Assembly (NCBI GenBank): GCA_921293015.1
Contig: OV121082.1
Location: 44,350,971 to 44,414,970, forward strand
DNA length: 64,000 bases
Direction of reading: 5' to 3'
Origin: Phorcus lineatus
Lineage: Eukaryota > Mollusca > Gastropoda > Trochida > Trochidae
The position numbers were made by a program, and so were the translations under genes. This document shows positions 48,023 through 58,344 of the stretch, one piece after another (position 1 is the first letter of the stretch; each line of letters begins with the position of its first letter). The notes under the pieces were generated by a model. That model was not told the DNA's origin. It saw only the letters and a list, made by a program, of their open reading frames with translations, and searched no databases.

Positions 48023-50020
48023 GTGAGGACACAACCATTGAGTCAAACTTTTGTCATACAGATTGCTTGAATGTTGCTTAACAGGCATGATGGAAGTTTA
48101 GATTGATGAAAAGCCATAATGTCATAAGTGCCTTCTTGTATTGAAGATGATCATTGCCCTTATTCTAAAAGAGTGCCATGATCCAAAGACTTTTGATTTG
48201 TTACTTCCTGAGGAATTGTTATACATGACAAAAAATTAAAATCATTTTCCACTTCCTAGGAATATTACTAGCCCCAACTTCTAAATGAGTTAGTGTGTGA
48301 ATTCAAACACTTTTATGGAAGAAAAAACACTGTTGAAAGAGAACTTAATGTTTCTTTTATAATATTATTACCTTCATAATCAGTTACCCCTCTGTGAGGC
48401 TGCTTCCTGTTTTACTAAACTTTCCAAATGACCAGTAAGTCTAGATAAAGGGGACTTTCAGAAATGTAAAAGTTAGGCAGAAGACTTTGAGAAGTGGTCA
48501 CTAATTGTTTGCTTTACCAACATACAAGCTGTCCCTTGTATCCTTCCTCCAAGTACTCTTCCCCTCTGGTGTTCCTCACTTCCGCTCTCCCGCATCAAAG
48601 AGTTCCAAAACTTTCTCAGTAATCGTACACATTCATATCAAAACAAGCTCTAACGAATCAAAGATACTCGGCAGAAACATATCAACCCTCGGGCGAAACA
48701 AACATCATCCTTCCTTAAGTATCCCAGAATGCTTTTGCTTGCTGGTTAAGACAATATACTCAGGAAGACAATATCTTTTGGAGAAACTCATCATGGAGGT
48801 ATCAGCATCGGGAAAAGATCAAGAAGGGATAGTGTGAACACAGAGATTGACCAGGCCTCTTTTACCTGGGGCCTGTAACCTAGACCTCAGATCTCGTGGT
48901 CTGTTTGTTTGAACTGCTCTACTACCACCCTTATACCTTTATCTTGATATGACACGTGTATCCATCTGGTAGTCTAGTCAGAGCTTGATATTGCTGAAGT
49001 GTATCCATCATCCATTATCATATCTTTATTGAGAAGAAATTGTTTGTTAATTTCATTTATATTCGAATCTTGCCAGTATAATTATAAGGGATAAGAGAAA
49101 AGATTGATGTTGCTGAAGCAAGATATCCATCATCCATTCTGTTATAAAATTTGAACTTTTTGAAAGATAATTAAGAAAAGCCTTATTTATGAGTACATAA
49201 CTTTAAAGCCTACATTACCATCTTGAAAATTCATGACACAACATCTTTTTTGGACCAAAATATCTATTTTGTTATAAAGTGTGCAAAAAGGCGCTTCTTA
49301 TCTTCATTAAATGTGTTTACCAGATCTGGGATTGTCACCGTTTGCACTTCAAAATTTATTTTTTGTGAGTTCATGTAATTTTTCTATCATGCTTACCTAC
49401 TTAACAAAATGTTGAAATCTACAAATAAAAAACAATTTCTTCAATTCAAATCTAATAAAGAATAATCATTTCCTGGAAAGACAAGAAATATAAGACCTTA
49501 TCAGGTGCAAATTTACAAATATAAATGATAATGATACTTTCAAATGAAATAGGTTTAATTAAAGAATTGAAACTTTCTAAAGAAATAGTGAAGAGGCCTA
49601 CTTTAAAACATGATATAAATAGGAGGAAGTTGAAGAAGTTTAGTGTCTGTTCAAGTTTGTAATTACCAAGATGCTCTGAAGGCTACCAGACATAAATTCA
49701 AAGAAAAACTCGGTTTAAATTTCAACACAGACGTAGTTTAAATAACATCTTGACATGTAAATACAAAAGCTCAAAGAGATGCTAAATGAGCCTAAGATAT
49801 TACTAATTCACTGTTGATGATAATTTAATTTTTTATCTACCGTATTTATTAAGTATTTTCAAGTTATTTTATCTGGGATATATTTTTTGGGGATTCTTTT
49901 ATAACATATTCTTGTTTGTTTCGTTATTTGTGAAATATCTAAATAGTAAAATTATTAATTTATATTTCCATGATAGTCTTATTTCCATAATATGTATGCG
50001 GTTGTTGCCTTTTCTTACAG
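48023..50020 (+). other. unc5: UNC5 intron between UPA and death domain (2.0 kb)
   Basis: Phase-0 intron. The open frame 48,505-48,837 (110 codons) is the longest non-exonic plus frame nearby, but shows no domain and no splice context. I see nothing else. Confidence 0.75.
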
Positions 50021-50148
50021 AAAATCCCTCCTCAAAACTCAACTGGGACATTAAAGGGTAGGTCGTCCACAGTGACGACCAACTCGTCTGGTACAAGTTC
50101 TGGGTTCAGTTCCATGGTCACATTAGATCCATCAGCACAGGTTTTCAG
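50021..50148 (+). CDS. unc5: UNC5 exon: Ser/Thr-rich linker before death domain
   Basis: A 128-bp exon between tttcttacag and gtgagt; phase 0 in, phase 2 out. It encodes KIPPQNSTGTLKGRS, then a Ser/Thr/Gly-rich stretch (SSTVTTNSSGTSSGFSS), then DPSAQVFR. The end corresponds to the vertebrate PSAFKIPFLIRQ, which leads into the death domain. The Ser/Thr-rich part suits a flexible, possibly phosphorylated hinge between UPA and the death domain (inference). Confidence 0.94.
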
Positions 50149-51523
50149 GTGAGTGCATCTATCACAAGAAAGAGAGGAACCATCAAGTTGAAAATATATT
50201 AGTGAACCCTTTAATTTTCTAAAAAATGTAATAGAAAAGACAGATCAACAGAGTAGTCATGATGATGAAAGTGAAAAAAATATTTTTATTGCAAAGTTAT
50301 GTTGGAATAAGTCATTTATAAGACAAAGGATAATGGAGTAAAATGGATCTTCAAATATTTTTAGTTTCATATAAAAAATACAAAACTTTTTTTGTTTAGA
50401 AATCCAAACCCCTATTTTGCAGCTATCACTTTACTCGTAAATCTAAAATAATCAGAAACATATGGTCCCAAGAAAGTCTTACATAATAGATAAACAGAGG
50501 GAATCATCATATTTACCCAATTACTGGCTGTTGATTACAAGACACACAATTGAAACATAAATAGACAAAGTTCAGAGGAACTTGTGCAATAAATGTCAGT
50601 GTTCAACAGGAGAAAGCTTTATATTCATAAAGAAAATAAATTTGTTCTTGTCTCTGAACAAACCAATTTGAACAGGGATCAAAGGAAGAATGATAGTAGA
50701 TAAATCTCACTGAGACCCCATCCCCAAGAAGTTGAAAACAAACCCAATGATATCAAAAGCTGCAAGCCATCGCTAGCAGTTTAATACAACAAATAGCTGA
50801 ACATCCGTGTTTCGTGTTCACGTAAATATTAGCCCCTGACTTGCTTTGAAGTAACAAATGATGGTGTAATCGTGACCTGTGAGTTTGTTATTCCTTCCAC
50901 ACATTAACAGACAAGCCCTCAGATGATTGAAAAAGCATAAACAATGGGAATTTGAAAATCATCTAAGAAATATACAAAGTTTTTGAACATGGCCGATCTG
51001 TGATTAGTTTGTGATGTAGGGTGTCGAGTAACATGAGTAAGCTTCTCACTGCCAAATGCTTTCCCTGCTGTGACATTTATGCTGTTAATATTGGTTACTT
51101 GATATCCTAGTAGCATGGGTTCTTAAAAAATATGAACATACATCTGTGGTAGGGTTTTATAGTTTTATTTGTTCATGTTGATATTTTAGGACTTTTCTGA
51201 AGGCCATTGATAATAATCTCTCTTTTTTTTGGTAAATAAAAACCTGCACATAAAAAAATTTTCAAAGAAGGGGAAAATGCCTTATTGTCAGTTTCATTCA
51301 TTAAGTAAGTTTTTTTCATTAGAATCATTGAAATATTTACTTAAAGTATAAACAAATGAGCTGGCTATTTTAATGCGATTTAAAAACCTTTTAAAAAATC
51401 ATTACTTGTTAGCAAGACATAATAAGCTGCATCATTTACCGGATTAAATTGCAGAGTAAACCTATCAGGATGCATAGATAAAAGTAGATGTTTGTGTTAT
51501 TAATGAACCCACATCTCCTGCAG
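50149..51523 (+). other. unc5: UNC5 intron before the death-domain exons (1.4 kb)
   Basis: AT-rich phase-2 intron; I see no other feature. Confidence 0.8.
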
Positions 51524-51625
51524 ATTACCGCCCCACATCAAGGGTCAGCTGTGCATGTTGCTGGATCCCCCCAACGCACGGGGAAACGACTGGAGGATGC
51601 TCGCACGTACACTCTCTGTAGATAG
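51524..51625 (+). CDS. unc5: UNC5 exon: death domain, first half
   Basis: A 102-bp exon between catctcctgcag and gtgagt, phase 2-2. It encodes LPPHIKGQLCMLLDPPNARG, then NDWRMLARTLSVD. The vertebrate sequence is IRQKIISSLDPPCRRGADWRTLAQKLHLD. The DW(R)xLA motif is the death-domain core tryptophan in helix 2. It acts inside the cell in UNC5 pro-apoptotic and guidance signalling. Confidence 0.97.
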   Translation: MTAPHQGSAVHVAGSPQRTGKRLEDARTYTLCR

Positions 51626-53284
51626 GTGAGTAAAAGCTGAGAACTCTTAACATTGCCAGTATATGGTGGAACATGTATGTTCCTGAATTCATGTATACTA
51701 AGAATGGTGCATGCATTTGCCTGATTCACCTGATCACCCTGGCTAGTTACTTTCTTTCTCACTAGTTCTTGATGGTAGTTCATGTTTCATATCTGTTCCT
51801 TAATTTGTGGTATAATGTTAGTGTATGATTCATACACTCTTATTGTGACTTGATCCTGTCTATCTTAGTGGAAGATCCAGGTACACCTACCTTAAAGAAT
51901 GGATGGGAAGTCACCCTTCATATGTGCGCTTTCTTTATTCAAAAGCTAAAAGGGGGTAGGTGTCCATTCAACCCTCTTTACCCCCCTTGGGTCCGCCATT
52001 GAAGCTTCATCTCAAAATTTTACTTAACCTCTTCTATATGCTCTATCAAAATGTAAGAAAAAATATAAAATATATAGGATATATACTAGTGCATGTGGGC
52101 TTGCAATGAATGTGAACATTTAGGCAATCATTTATAATTTTCCAATCAACGTTAAGAAAAGCTAGAGTTGTCATGTGTCTAAGTATGTTAGCTAGTCTAA
52201 CAAGAAAATAAAAAAAAAAAAAGTATATGAGGTTTGTTTAGGATGTCATTTTGACATAGAATCTGGTATTTGGATAAGATCTCTAGTTTACCTTTGACGT
52301 AAGAGGGCTTGTACTTGGATTAATGACTCTCTCTGAAGTCTCGCTACTCCCTTCTTAGTGCATCTATTACCTGCATCTTTTAGACACAGGTATGTTCAAA
52401 TACTTTTCTTTGGTAGAAACAAGCTAAGTAAATAGCAAGAAAACAGAAATTACACTATTTCTAAGCCTGACAGAGACAAAAACCTTCTCCTTATCTCTGA
52501 TCTGAACCGAAATTTTAAGAATAAGTCTCATTTTGTTTCAGCCTAATTAGCAAGCATTGTTATTTAAGGTTTAGAATTTTATTTGGAATAATATTGCCAT
52601 GGTCCTGAGTTGACAGACATGATGCTTATTACATCCGTCATTTATTTTTGGACATATAATATTTTCCATAAAAAAGTTTTATTCCTAAAATATGTCTTTG
52701 ACATTTCATCTGAGATGGGGTCAAACTGTAACCTTATCCACACGACATGCCTTTGTTTCCATGAGGGTTTTGACTGATTTTTATTTTCCGTGATGTCTGG
52801 TTTCCCAGTTTTGGTGTGGCATGCATTACAATGTCTCTCAGACGTTTCCTTCCTTGTTTATTGCATGTGTTGGTGTTCAGCTGTGACTCAAACTAATTAC
52901 AGCAGCATGTCTTATCACTTCATTCCTTCATCACTCATACTTTCTTGCATGCATTCATCCATTTTTTTGTCTATCCATCACCCCGTTCAATGTTAATATC
53001 TTCATCAAATTCATTTCAATCAACATTAAATAACATCAACATTTTAAAGTGAAATTCAGCATGCAGACTTCATTCATTCATTCTTTCTTTTATTTTATTT
53101 TATTTATTATCATCAGTCATTTTAAGAAGCTAATTGATATATATTGCATATTGTCAATTCAAAGTCAAGAGAAATATTTCCAAGAATATGTGAACTTGCA
53201 AATAAGTTCCAAATGTATGTATAAAAGTACATAGTGATGTCCCGAACCTGAAACCTTGTGTAATGAATATTGTGTTTGTTGCAG
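51626..53284 (+). other. unc5: UNC5 last intron (1.7 kb)
   Basis: Phase-2 intron. It has an A14 run with a neighbouring A-rich patch near 52,205, and pyrimidine-rich simple sequence (cattcattcattctttc, then TTTTA repeats) at about 53,070-53,110. I see no gene. Confidence 0.8.
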
Positions 53285-53456
53285 GTATATAAACTTCTTT
53301 GCGACGAAGCCAAGCCCGACCGAGCACATCTTGGATTTGTGGGAGGCACGACATCGCGAGGAGACTGCCATCACAGATCTTATGAATGTCCTTCGGGTCA
53401 TGGGGCGAATGGACGCTGCCGCTGTGCTTGAGAAAGATATCGGGGCGTGGTTATGA
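53285..53456 (+). CDS. unc5: UNC5 last coding exon: death domain, second half, and stop
   Basis: This exon follows tgtttgttgcag. It completes an Arg codon, then encodes YINFFATKPSPTEHILDLWE and ARHREETAITDLMNVLRVMG and ends EKDIGAWL with TGA at 53,454-53,456. The vertebrate form is LSFFASKPSPTAMILNLWEARH...LAAAVAGLGQPDAG. FFA(S/T)KPSPT is a signature of UNC5 death domains. The C-terminus GAWL differs from the vertebrate tail. It follows the previous exon in phase 2. Confidence 0.98.
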
Positions 53457-53917
53457 TCCTAATGTGAACCCAGATATCATTTCATTGTGATAACAGACAT
53501 ACAGAGTGACAGACAGACAGACACATTTGGATCTAGTACACACACACCTGTGTTGAATGGGTGAAATTTGGAAACAAATGTGAAAGGCTTTTATTGTGTT
53601 AATGATGTGCTTCTCATGGTTGACATGAACTGTCCGAATGTCGGAATTATTGTGTCAAGACATTTCAATGTGAACATGTCGAGGTGAACACTCTGCTTAT
53701 GTGTGTATGTGCTCTGTGTCAGACATAACAAACTGATATTGTGCTAAGAAGGTGCTATAATGAAGTGAATGCCTTGAACTAGGGGAGGTAACTGTGACAG
53801 ACTGCTCAGATGAACATGAATTACTTCCCTTGTCGGTTAGTCGACCATGTGACTTCTAGTGTGTATCAGAGCAAGTGACTCTTAAACTGCACATGCATCA
53901 AGGTGCAAACTGTGAAC

Positions 53918-53923
53918 AATAAA
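53918..53923 (+). promoter_or_regulatory. Proximal poly(A) signal AATAAA
   Basis: Canonical hexamer in tgaacaataaaacataagg, 462 bases after the stop. It would give a short 3' UTR lacking the Pumilio motifs and the half-site cluster. The downstream GT-rich element is not obvious. Confidence 0.45.
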
Positions 53924-54190
53924 ACATAAGGCAGAACTATTGTCAAGTATTATTTTCCAAAGATCCAAAGCACAGAATCAAGGCATTATCAAGTGCAGTA
54001 TTTATCAAGAATTGTACGATGTCGCCAAACCAGATGAAGACTTTCATCAAGTTCTCTGTGTGCCTCTTTGCTAGAAGAACTTCAACCAATCAGGATGCAA
54101 GTTAGAACCAATTGTAGGATATGACCATTCTCATACCTCAGCGTGCATGAACCTATATATGGCATCACAGCCTTCCAAAGATCAAATATC

Positions 54191-54271
54191 ATGACCTTCC
54201 GAAGGTCATGGGGTGACCCTCCAAGGTCGTCTGTTGACCTTCTTGTGTCAAAAGTTCACCTCAAGGTCCTT
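54191..54271. repeat. Palindrome and cluster of AGGTCA-type motifs
   Basis: A perfect 19-bp palindrome (9-base arms atgaccttc/gaaggtcat, one central base) at 54,191-54,209 is followed within 62 bases by further tgacc(t/c)tc and caaggtc copies in alternating orientation. In DNA these resemble nuclear-receptor half-sites; in RNA they would form stems. It lies in the 3' UTR. Confidence 0.6.
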
Positions 54272-56362
54272 TTGCAGATATTTACATCTGTGGGACTATA
54301 TATGCAATGTGCTTCTGTTGCATTTCATTTGCTGCCCTCGATCAGATGACAAAAATCTAAAAATATATATGTGAAACATGTGCACAGACAACTTGAATAT
54401 TGGTATGAATGAAAGCTTTTTGTGGGAATGTATGCGTGTATCTCTGTTGCAAAGACGTGCTGCCTAAGCTGACGTCTGATGTTTGTGATCTGGTGTCCAT
54501 GGCAACATCCTGGATTACCATAGTTTGTAGAAATAATGCTTTTGTATATTTATGTTGTCCAGGCAACCAAACTGTTTGAGCTTCTTATTTATAGTGCCAT
54601 GTGCAGTGATGAGTGAACAAAGTTATTCATTTATATAACCTCTCGTTTGCTCTTTTGGTATCCACACACCCAACAAGGTTTTTAACTATTCTCCAATCTC
54701 ATACATGTCAAAATTTGTTTCGTAGTTATAGCATTATATTTATTAGAAAAGAAAGATTAAAGATAGGAACAAATAATATGAATACTATATATATTCTTAA
54801 ACATTATTAGATTTTGGTTTTGAAGATAGAAAGAAAAGAAAATTGAATAAATGATTATTTTTTGTATTGAGTTCTTAATAAAACTAAATTAAATTTCAAC
54901 AAAATTTCCGAAATTTTAAAAATTATTGAAGCAGCTCAGAAAGGATATCTTAAGGTTAATCAGTGTTAATGTGGTTGTGTGGATACCTTGGAGCTCTGAC
55001 TGTGAATCTCATCAGCCAATGATCACTGAGTCTGATGTTGAGTGCATTGACCGTGAACACTGTCTTTCATACTGGAGAGAGCTTACTTCAAGGAAGATCA
55101 TTGTCTTAATTTCAAAATATTTTTTTAGTCCTAGAAGCTTTAGGAAACAATTACCAAGGAACAAAAAGTAATTTGTTTTCATTGTTAGCATGGTGAGTTA
55201 ATGACCAAATCATCATTTTGAGTTAAAGATCATTCCATTTAGATTGCAATTATTAACTACTCAGATTTCAAAGAATGAGGATTCAGATATCAGAAATTTA
55301 TTTATATTTCACTAGAAATTATCATGCTTTTATTGTAAGAAACTGTAGCAGCCATGCAGCTTTCATTGAGTCACGCTATAAACCCGTCTAGTCACTGTTG
55401 AGGGTTGAGTTGGTGAGTTGGTTGCATTGAGCTAGATTGATGGTGATCAATCTGAATATGTGTGTGACTGGAGAGGAGACAGTTGAGAATCAAAACACTG
55501 GCCTAAACGGTGCTAAAGTCTATAAATGTGTAATGTATATTTCCTCAAGTCACAGATTGCCAGTGCTCATTAGGTGTTGTTAGTTCATTTTTGCAATACC
55601 TTTGAAGTTTATTATATATTGTTTGAAGACCAGTCAACTTTAGAATATTATTTTAATTTTTCATAGATAAATTTATCCAAGGTACCATCCTTATTTCACA
55701 CAATATTCAAAACTTAAGTAATGGTCAAAGGGAGAGTAGTCGGTTTAGGAATTTATCTCACGAAGGGATTTCATTTCAAATATTTTTTTAAAAGTATACT
55801 CATGTTATATTTTTCAGTTGACTGGCTATTTGACAATATTTTCTGCACAAATGAAATGTAAATACTAATATCATGTTTGAAGACCAAATATATTTGTGCA
55901 GAGACTTTGATAACCATATTATGATGCCATAAAGAAAATCAGAGATATTTGCTCTTAAACTTTTTGAGCTTTTCTTTTTTCATGAAATTTGATTTGTTTA
56001 TTATTTATATCACTCATGGTACAACCTGTTCACATATCTTGCATTGGCTTGGACTTGTTTGATTGGTCAGCTTATTATGCACTCAGTAAACGAAGCATTT
56101 CTATTGGTTGGTGAAGTTGACTGATGTGCATATCGCTGCATGCTGCACGTGTAAGTACCTGGGCGTACATAACATAACGACCTGTGTACATAACGTAAAG
56201 TGACATAACGCTACTGCCCTCTGTATGGCGGAACTAGTGCTAGACCCATATCGAGGCTGTGCAGGAATGGACAAAAACTCTGTTACATGCCTCGACAGAA
56301 TGTACAGTTTTTGAAAACTTGACTTGTTTGCAAAAAATTCATTTGTAAATATTATTCTAAGA

Positions 56363-56368
56363 AATAAA
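56363..56368 (+). promoter_or_regulatory. Distal poly(A) signal AATAAA
   Basis: Canonical hexamer in aagaaataaatgtttag, followed about 25 bases later by a GT/T-rich stretch (ctgttgttttttttatt), the usual layout of a strong cleavage site. A Pumilio-type TGTAAATA ends 11 bases before the hexamer. Confidence 0.6.
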
Positions 56369-56873
56369 TGTTTAGAAGAATGAATTTACGGATCTGTTGT
56401 TTTTTTTATTAAGTTTTACGATGATTTGGCCATGGATTGGTGCCAGCTCCCGTCTTTATTTAGAGAGAGACTCCTGGATGGTTATGTTTCATGAAATAAA
56501 ATTCGAGGAGTCATTCATGTTCATGAATAAAGTCATTAAAATATGATTATTACGTGACACATTTGAAGCATGTTACTCGTTGCCATGTTTTGGTTGCTTC
56601 AGATTTTTACAATCTGACAAAGAATAGCGAGCATTTACTGAAAAATGAAAAACATTGAGGAAAGAAGCCATTCCAGTCGGCTCTTCAAGCGTGGAAAGGT
56701 TTCTTACGACATGGCAAGGCATTGCTGATTGGTCTGAAAGTAAGGATCGGAAAGCTATCTATCAATACAAATGTTTTTTCTTTATTTTGTAATAAAATTA
56801 AGTTGTGCATCGGGTTATTTTTCAAGTAAACCATGATGGCGGACCGAAAGCCGACAAAACTTTCTCTTTATAG

Positions 56874-57025
56874 CAATCTGATTAAAATCAGATGGAATTT
56901 CGCTTGTTTAATTTCGTTTCGTTTTATTTTCGATTCGTTTCGTTTCAGTTTAACAAGCTATATTCGTATATTGATGATGGACAAATGTTAGGCGCTCGAT
57001 ACGTCATCTGATTTTAATCAGATTG
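56874..57025. mobile_element. MITE, 152 bp, 9-bp target-site duplication
   Basis: A non-autonomous DNA transposon with perfect 21-bp terminal inverted repeats (left end caatctgattaaaatcag, right end its reverse complement) and a perfect 9-bp target-site duplication, tctttatag, at 56,865-56,873 and 57,026-57,034. Each terminal repeat contains an 8-base-arm hairpin (atctgatt/aatcagat). The core has ttcgtttcg-type simple sequence (about 56,913-56,947), reminiscent of molluscan MITEs with microsatellite cores. A 9-bp duplication fits Mutator-like or Merlin-type transposases better than Tc1/mariner; the superfamily is uncertain. There is no coding capacity. Confidence 0.88.
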
Positions 57026-57336
57026 TCTTTATAGGATAGTCCTGTCGGAGTATTTTTTATGGAAATGAAATTCAAAGGAACGTTCAAGTTTATACATGAC
57101 TGTTATTAGTAAATGGGGGACTGACTGCCAATAGGTCAGCATCTTTAATGAACTGTGCTCTTTGGAATCGAATACCTAAAAACAACAGGTGTTTAAGAGT
57201 GAATTACATGATAAACATGTCTGTATTTCCAATACATTTCTTGTGAAACAGCTCGACAAAGAACTGTTGACTTGCATAAGAAAATACAGTATGAAGTACA
57301 GCTAATTTCGTCTCTGGTACAAGTAAAATTGTTAAC

Positions 57337-57435
57337 ATTATTTCGATCGAATCTCTCCAGTGGATTAAAGCGGGGATCGTATAGTCTATACGATCCCTGA
57401 TTAAAGGGACCATTCGAGCGGCTTTCATCCGCCAT
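57337..57435 (-). CDS. Possible orphan first exon (unrecognised)
   Basis: On the minus strand an ATG at 57,435 in good context (tttcaagATGGCG) opens about 33 codons that look coding in composition: MADESRSNGPFNQGSYRLYD, then PRFNPLERFDRNN. After that the frame becomes AT-rich and less protein-like, though it stays open to 57,193. A weak donor (aat|gttaac) is the only splice signal near the change. I recognise no family. It would be transcribed toward the unc5 3' end. It could also be a chance frame over the 25-bp palindrome. Low confidence. Confidence 0.22.
57373..57397. repeat. 25-bp perfect palindrome
   Basis: Two 12-base arms, gggatcgtatag and ctatacgatccc, around one central base. It would form a strong hairpin or serve as a symmetric protein site. 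It lies within the possible orphan exon, in a local patch richer in CpG than its surroundings. Confidence 0.9.
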
Positions 57436-58320
57436 CTTGAAATGTTAGCATTGCGAGAAATCAAATGTGCTGTATTATGCTAATTCATTGACAAAATTAA
57501 GAAATAGTTAATAGATTGATAGAAAAGGGGCATATTTACAAATAATTCATTATAAAAGTCAGTTACGACAATGTTTTGTCGTAGTAATGCATTCCACATT
57601 CGTAGCTCCGATGATTGGCTTCATTTCACGAAGTTTTTTTTTTTGATCGATACACTTTATTCTTTGTCAAATTGGTAAATCTTGAACAACTGACATGTTA
57701 ACCGCATGTACATATTTGAAATTAAGTGTGAAAAGAATCATGTAAAAATCATATATATATTTGTTAACATGAAAGTCCTCCTGAATTTCGTTTCCACAAA
57801 ACATACCCCGCTCGAATTTGTCCCATCTGATATGAAATGATACTTTTAATGAAACGGGGCTTTTTATATGCTGGGGAAATCGTTTTACACCTTGAGATAA
57901 CCAGAAACCGAAAGCACTGTGATTTGAAAGATGTTTTCTTTTGATACACTATTTGGGACACAGTCCATATGGAAGTAGGGTTAAAGACCAAGTCCTAACG
58001 GCTTTCTATCGTACTAGCGTATGTTATGCTCTCAGTTTAAACAAGTTGTATCACAGTAGAACCACCAATATTCAAACAGTCTTTATCTGGTAACAGCAAG
58101 CACAATATTGTATCTCTTGAACCAATGTCAAAGTCTTGATGAGGGATACTTTATCTAACTTTATAATTCTAGTGTAACTTTATTGATACAGTTTTTATTG
58201 CAATATAAATACTTGAAGAGAGACAAAAAAAGAAACGAGGGAGATTTGGAGAATCAAAAAGAAACAAAAAGAACCATGAATGCGTGTAGCAAGAGCTAGC
58301 GTAACGTATTCTGTTGTGAT

Positions 58321-58344
58321 CACGTGGTCCGCGGAAACTTCCGG
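58321..58344. promoter_or_regulatory. E-box and ETS-type motifs, possible promoter element
   Basis: Within 24 bases: a palindromic E-box CACGTG (58,321-58,326), CCGCGG (58,329-58,334) and the ETS-type acttccgg (58,337-58,344). The surrounding 58,260-58,400 has more CpG than the flanks. Such combinations are common in CpG-rich animal promoters. No gene start is visible right next to it; the nearest candidate is the minus-strand ATG at 57,435. Confidence 0.25.

Larger units (their letters stand above)
53457..56390 (+). other. unc5: UNC5 3' UTR (late poly(A) form)
   Basis: About 2.9 kb from the stop to just past the AATAAA at 56,363. It contains an earlier AATAAA at 53,918, two more at 54,846 and 54,877, a cluster of AGGTCA-type half-sites at 54,191-54,271, Pumilio-type TGTAAATA at 55,857 and 56,344, and four copies of acataac at 56,166-56,209. 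Which poly(A) site is used cannot be seen; the extent is inferred. Confidence 0.55.

Noticed and set aside
48505-48837. 110-codon plus-strand open frame in a UNC5 intron
   Set aside because: No family resemblance and no flanking splice sites in a phase that fits the gene.
57564-57583. Hairpin with tacgacaa/ttgtcgta arms
   Set aside because: Short 8-base arms around a 4-base loop with no supporting context; expected by chance in this much sequence.
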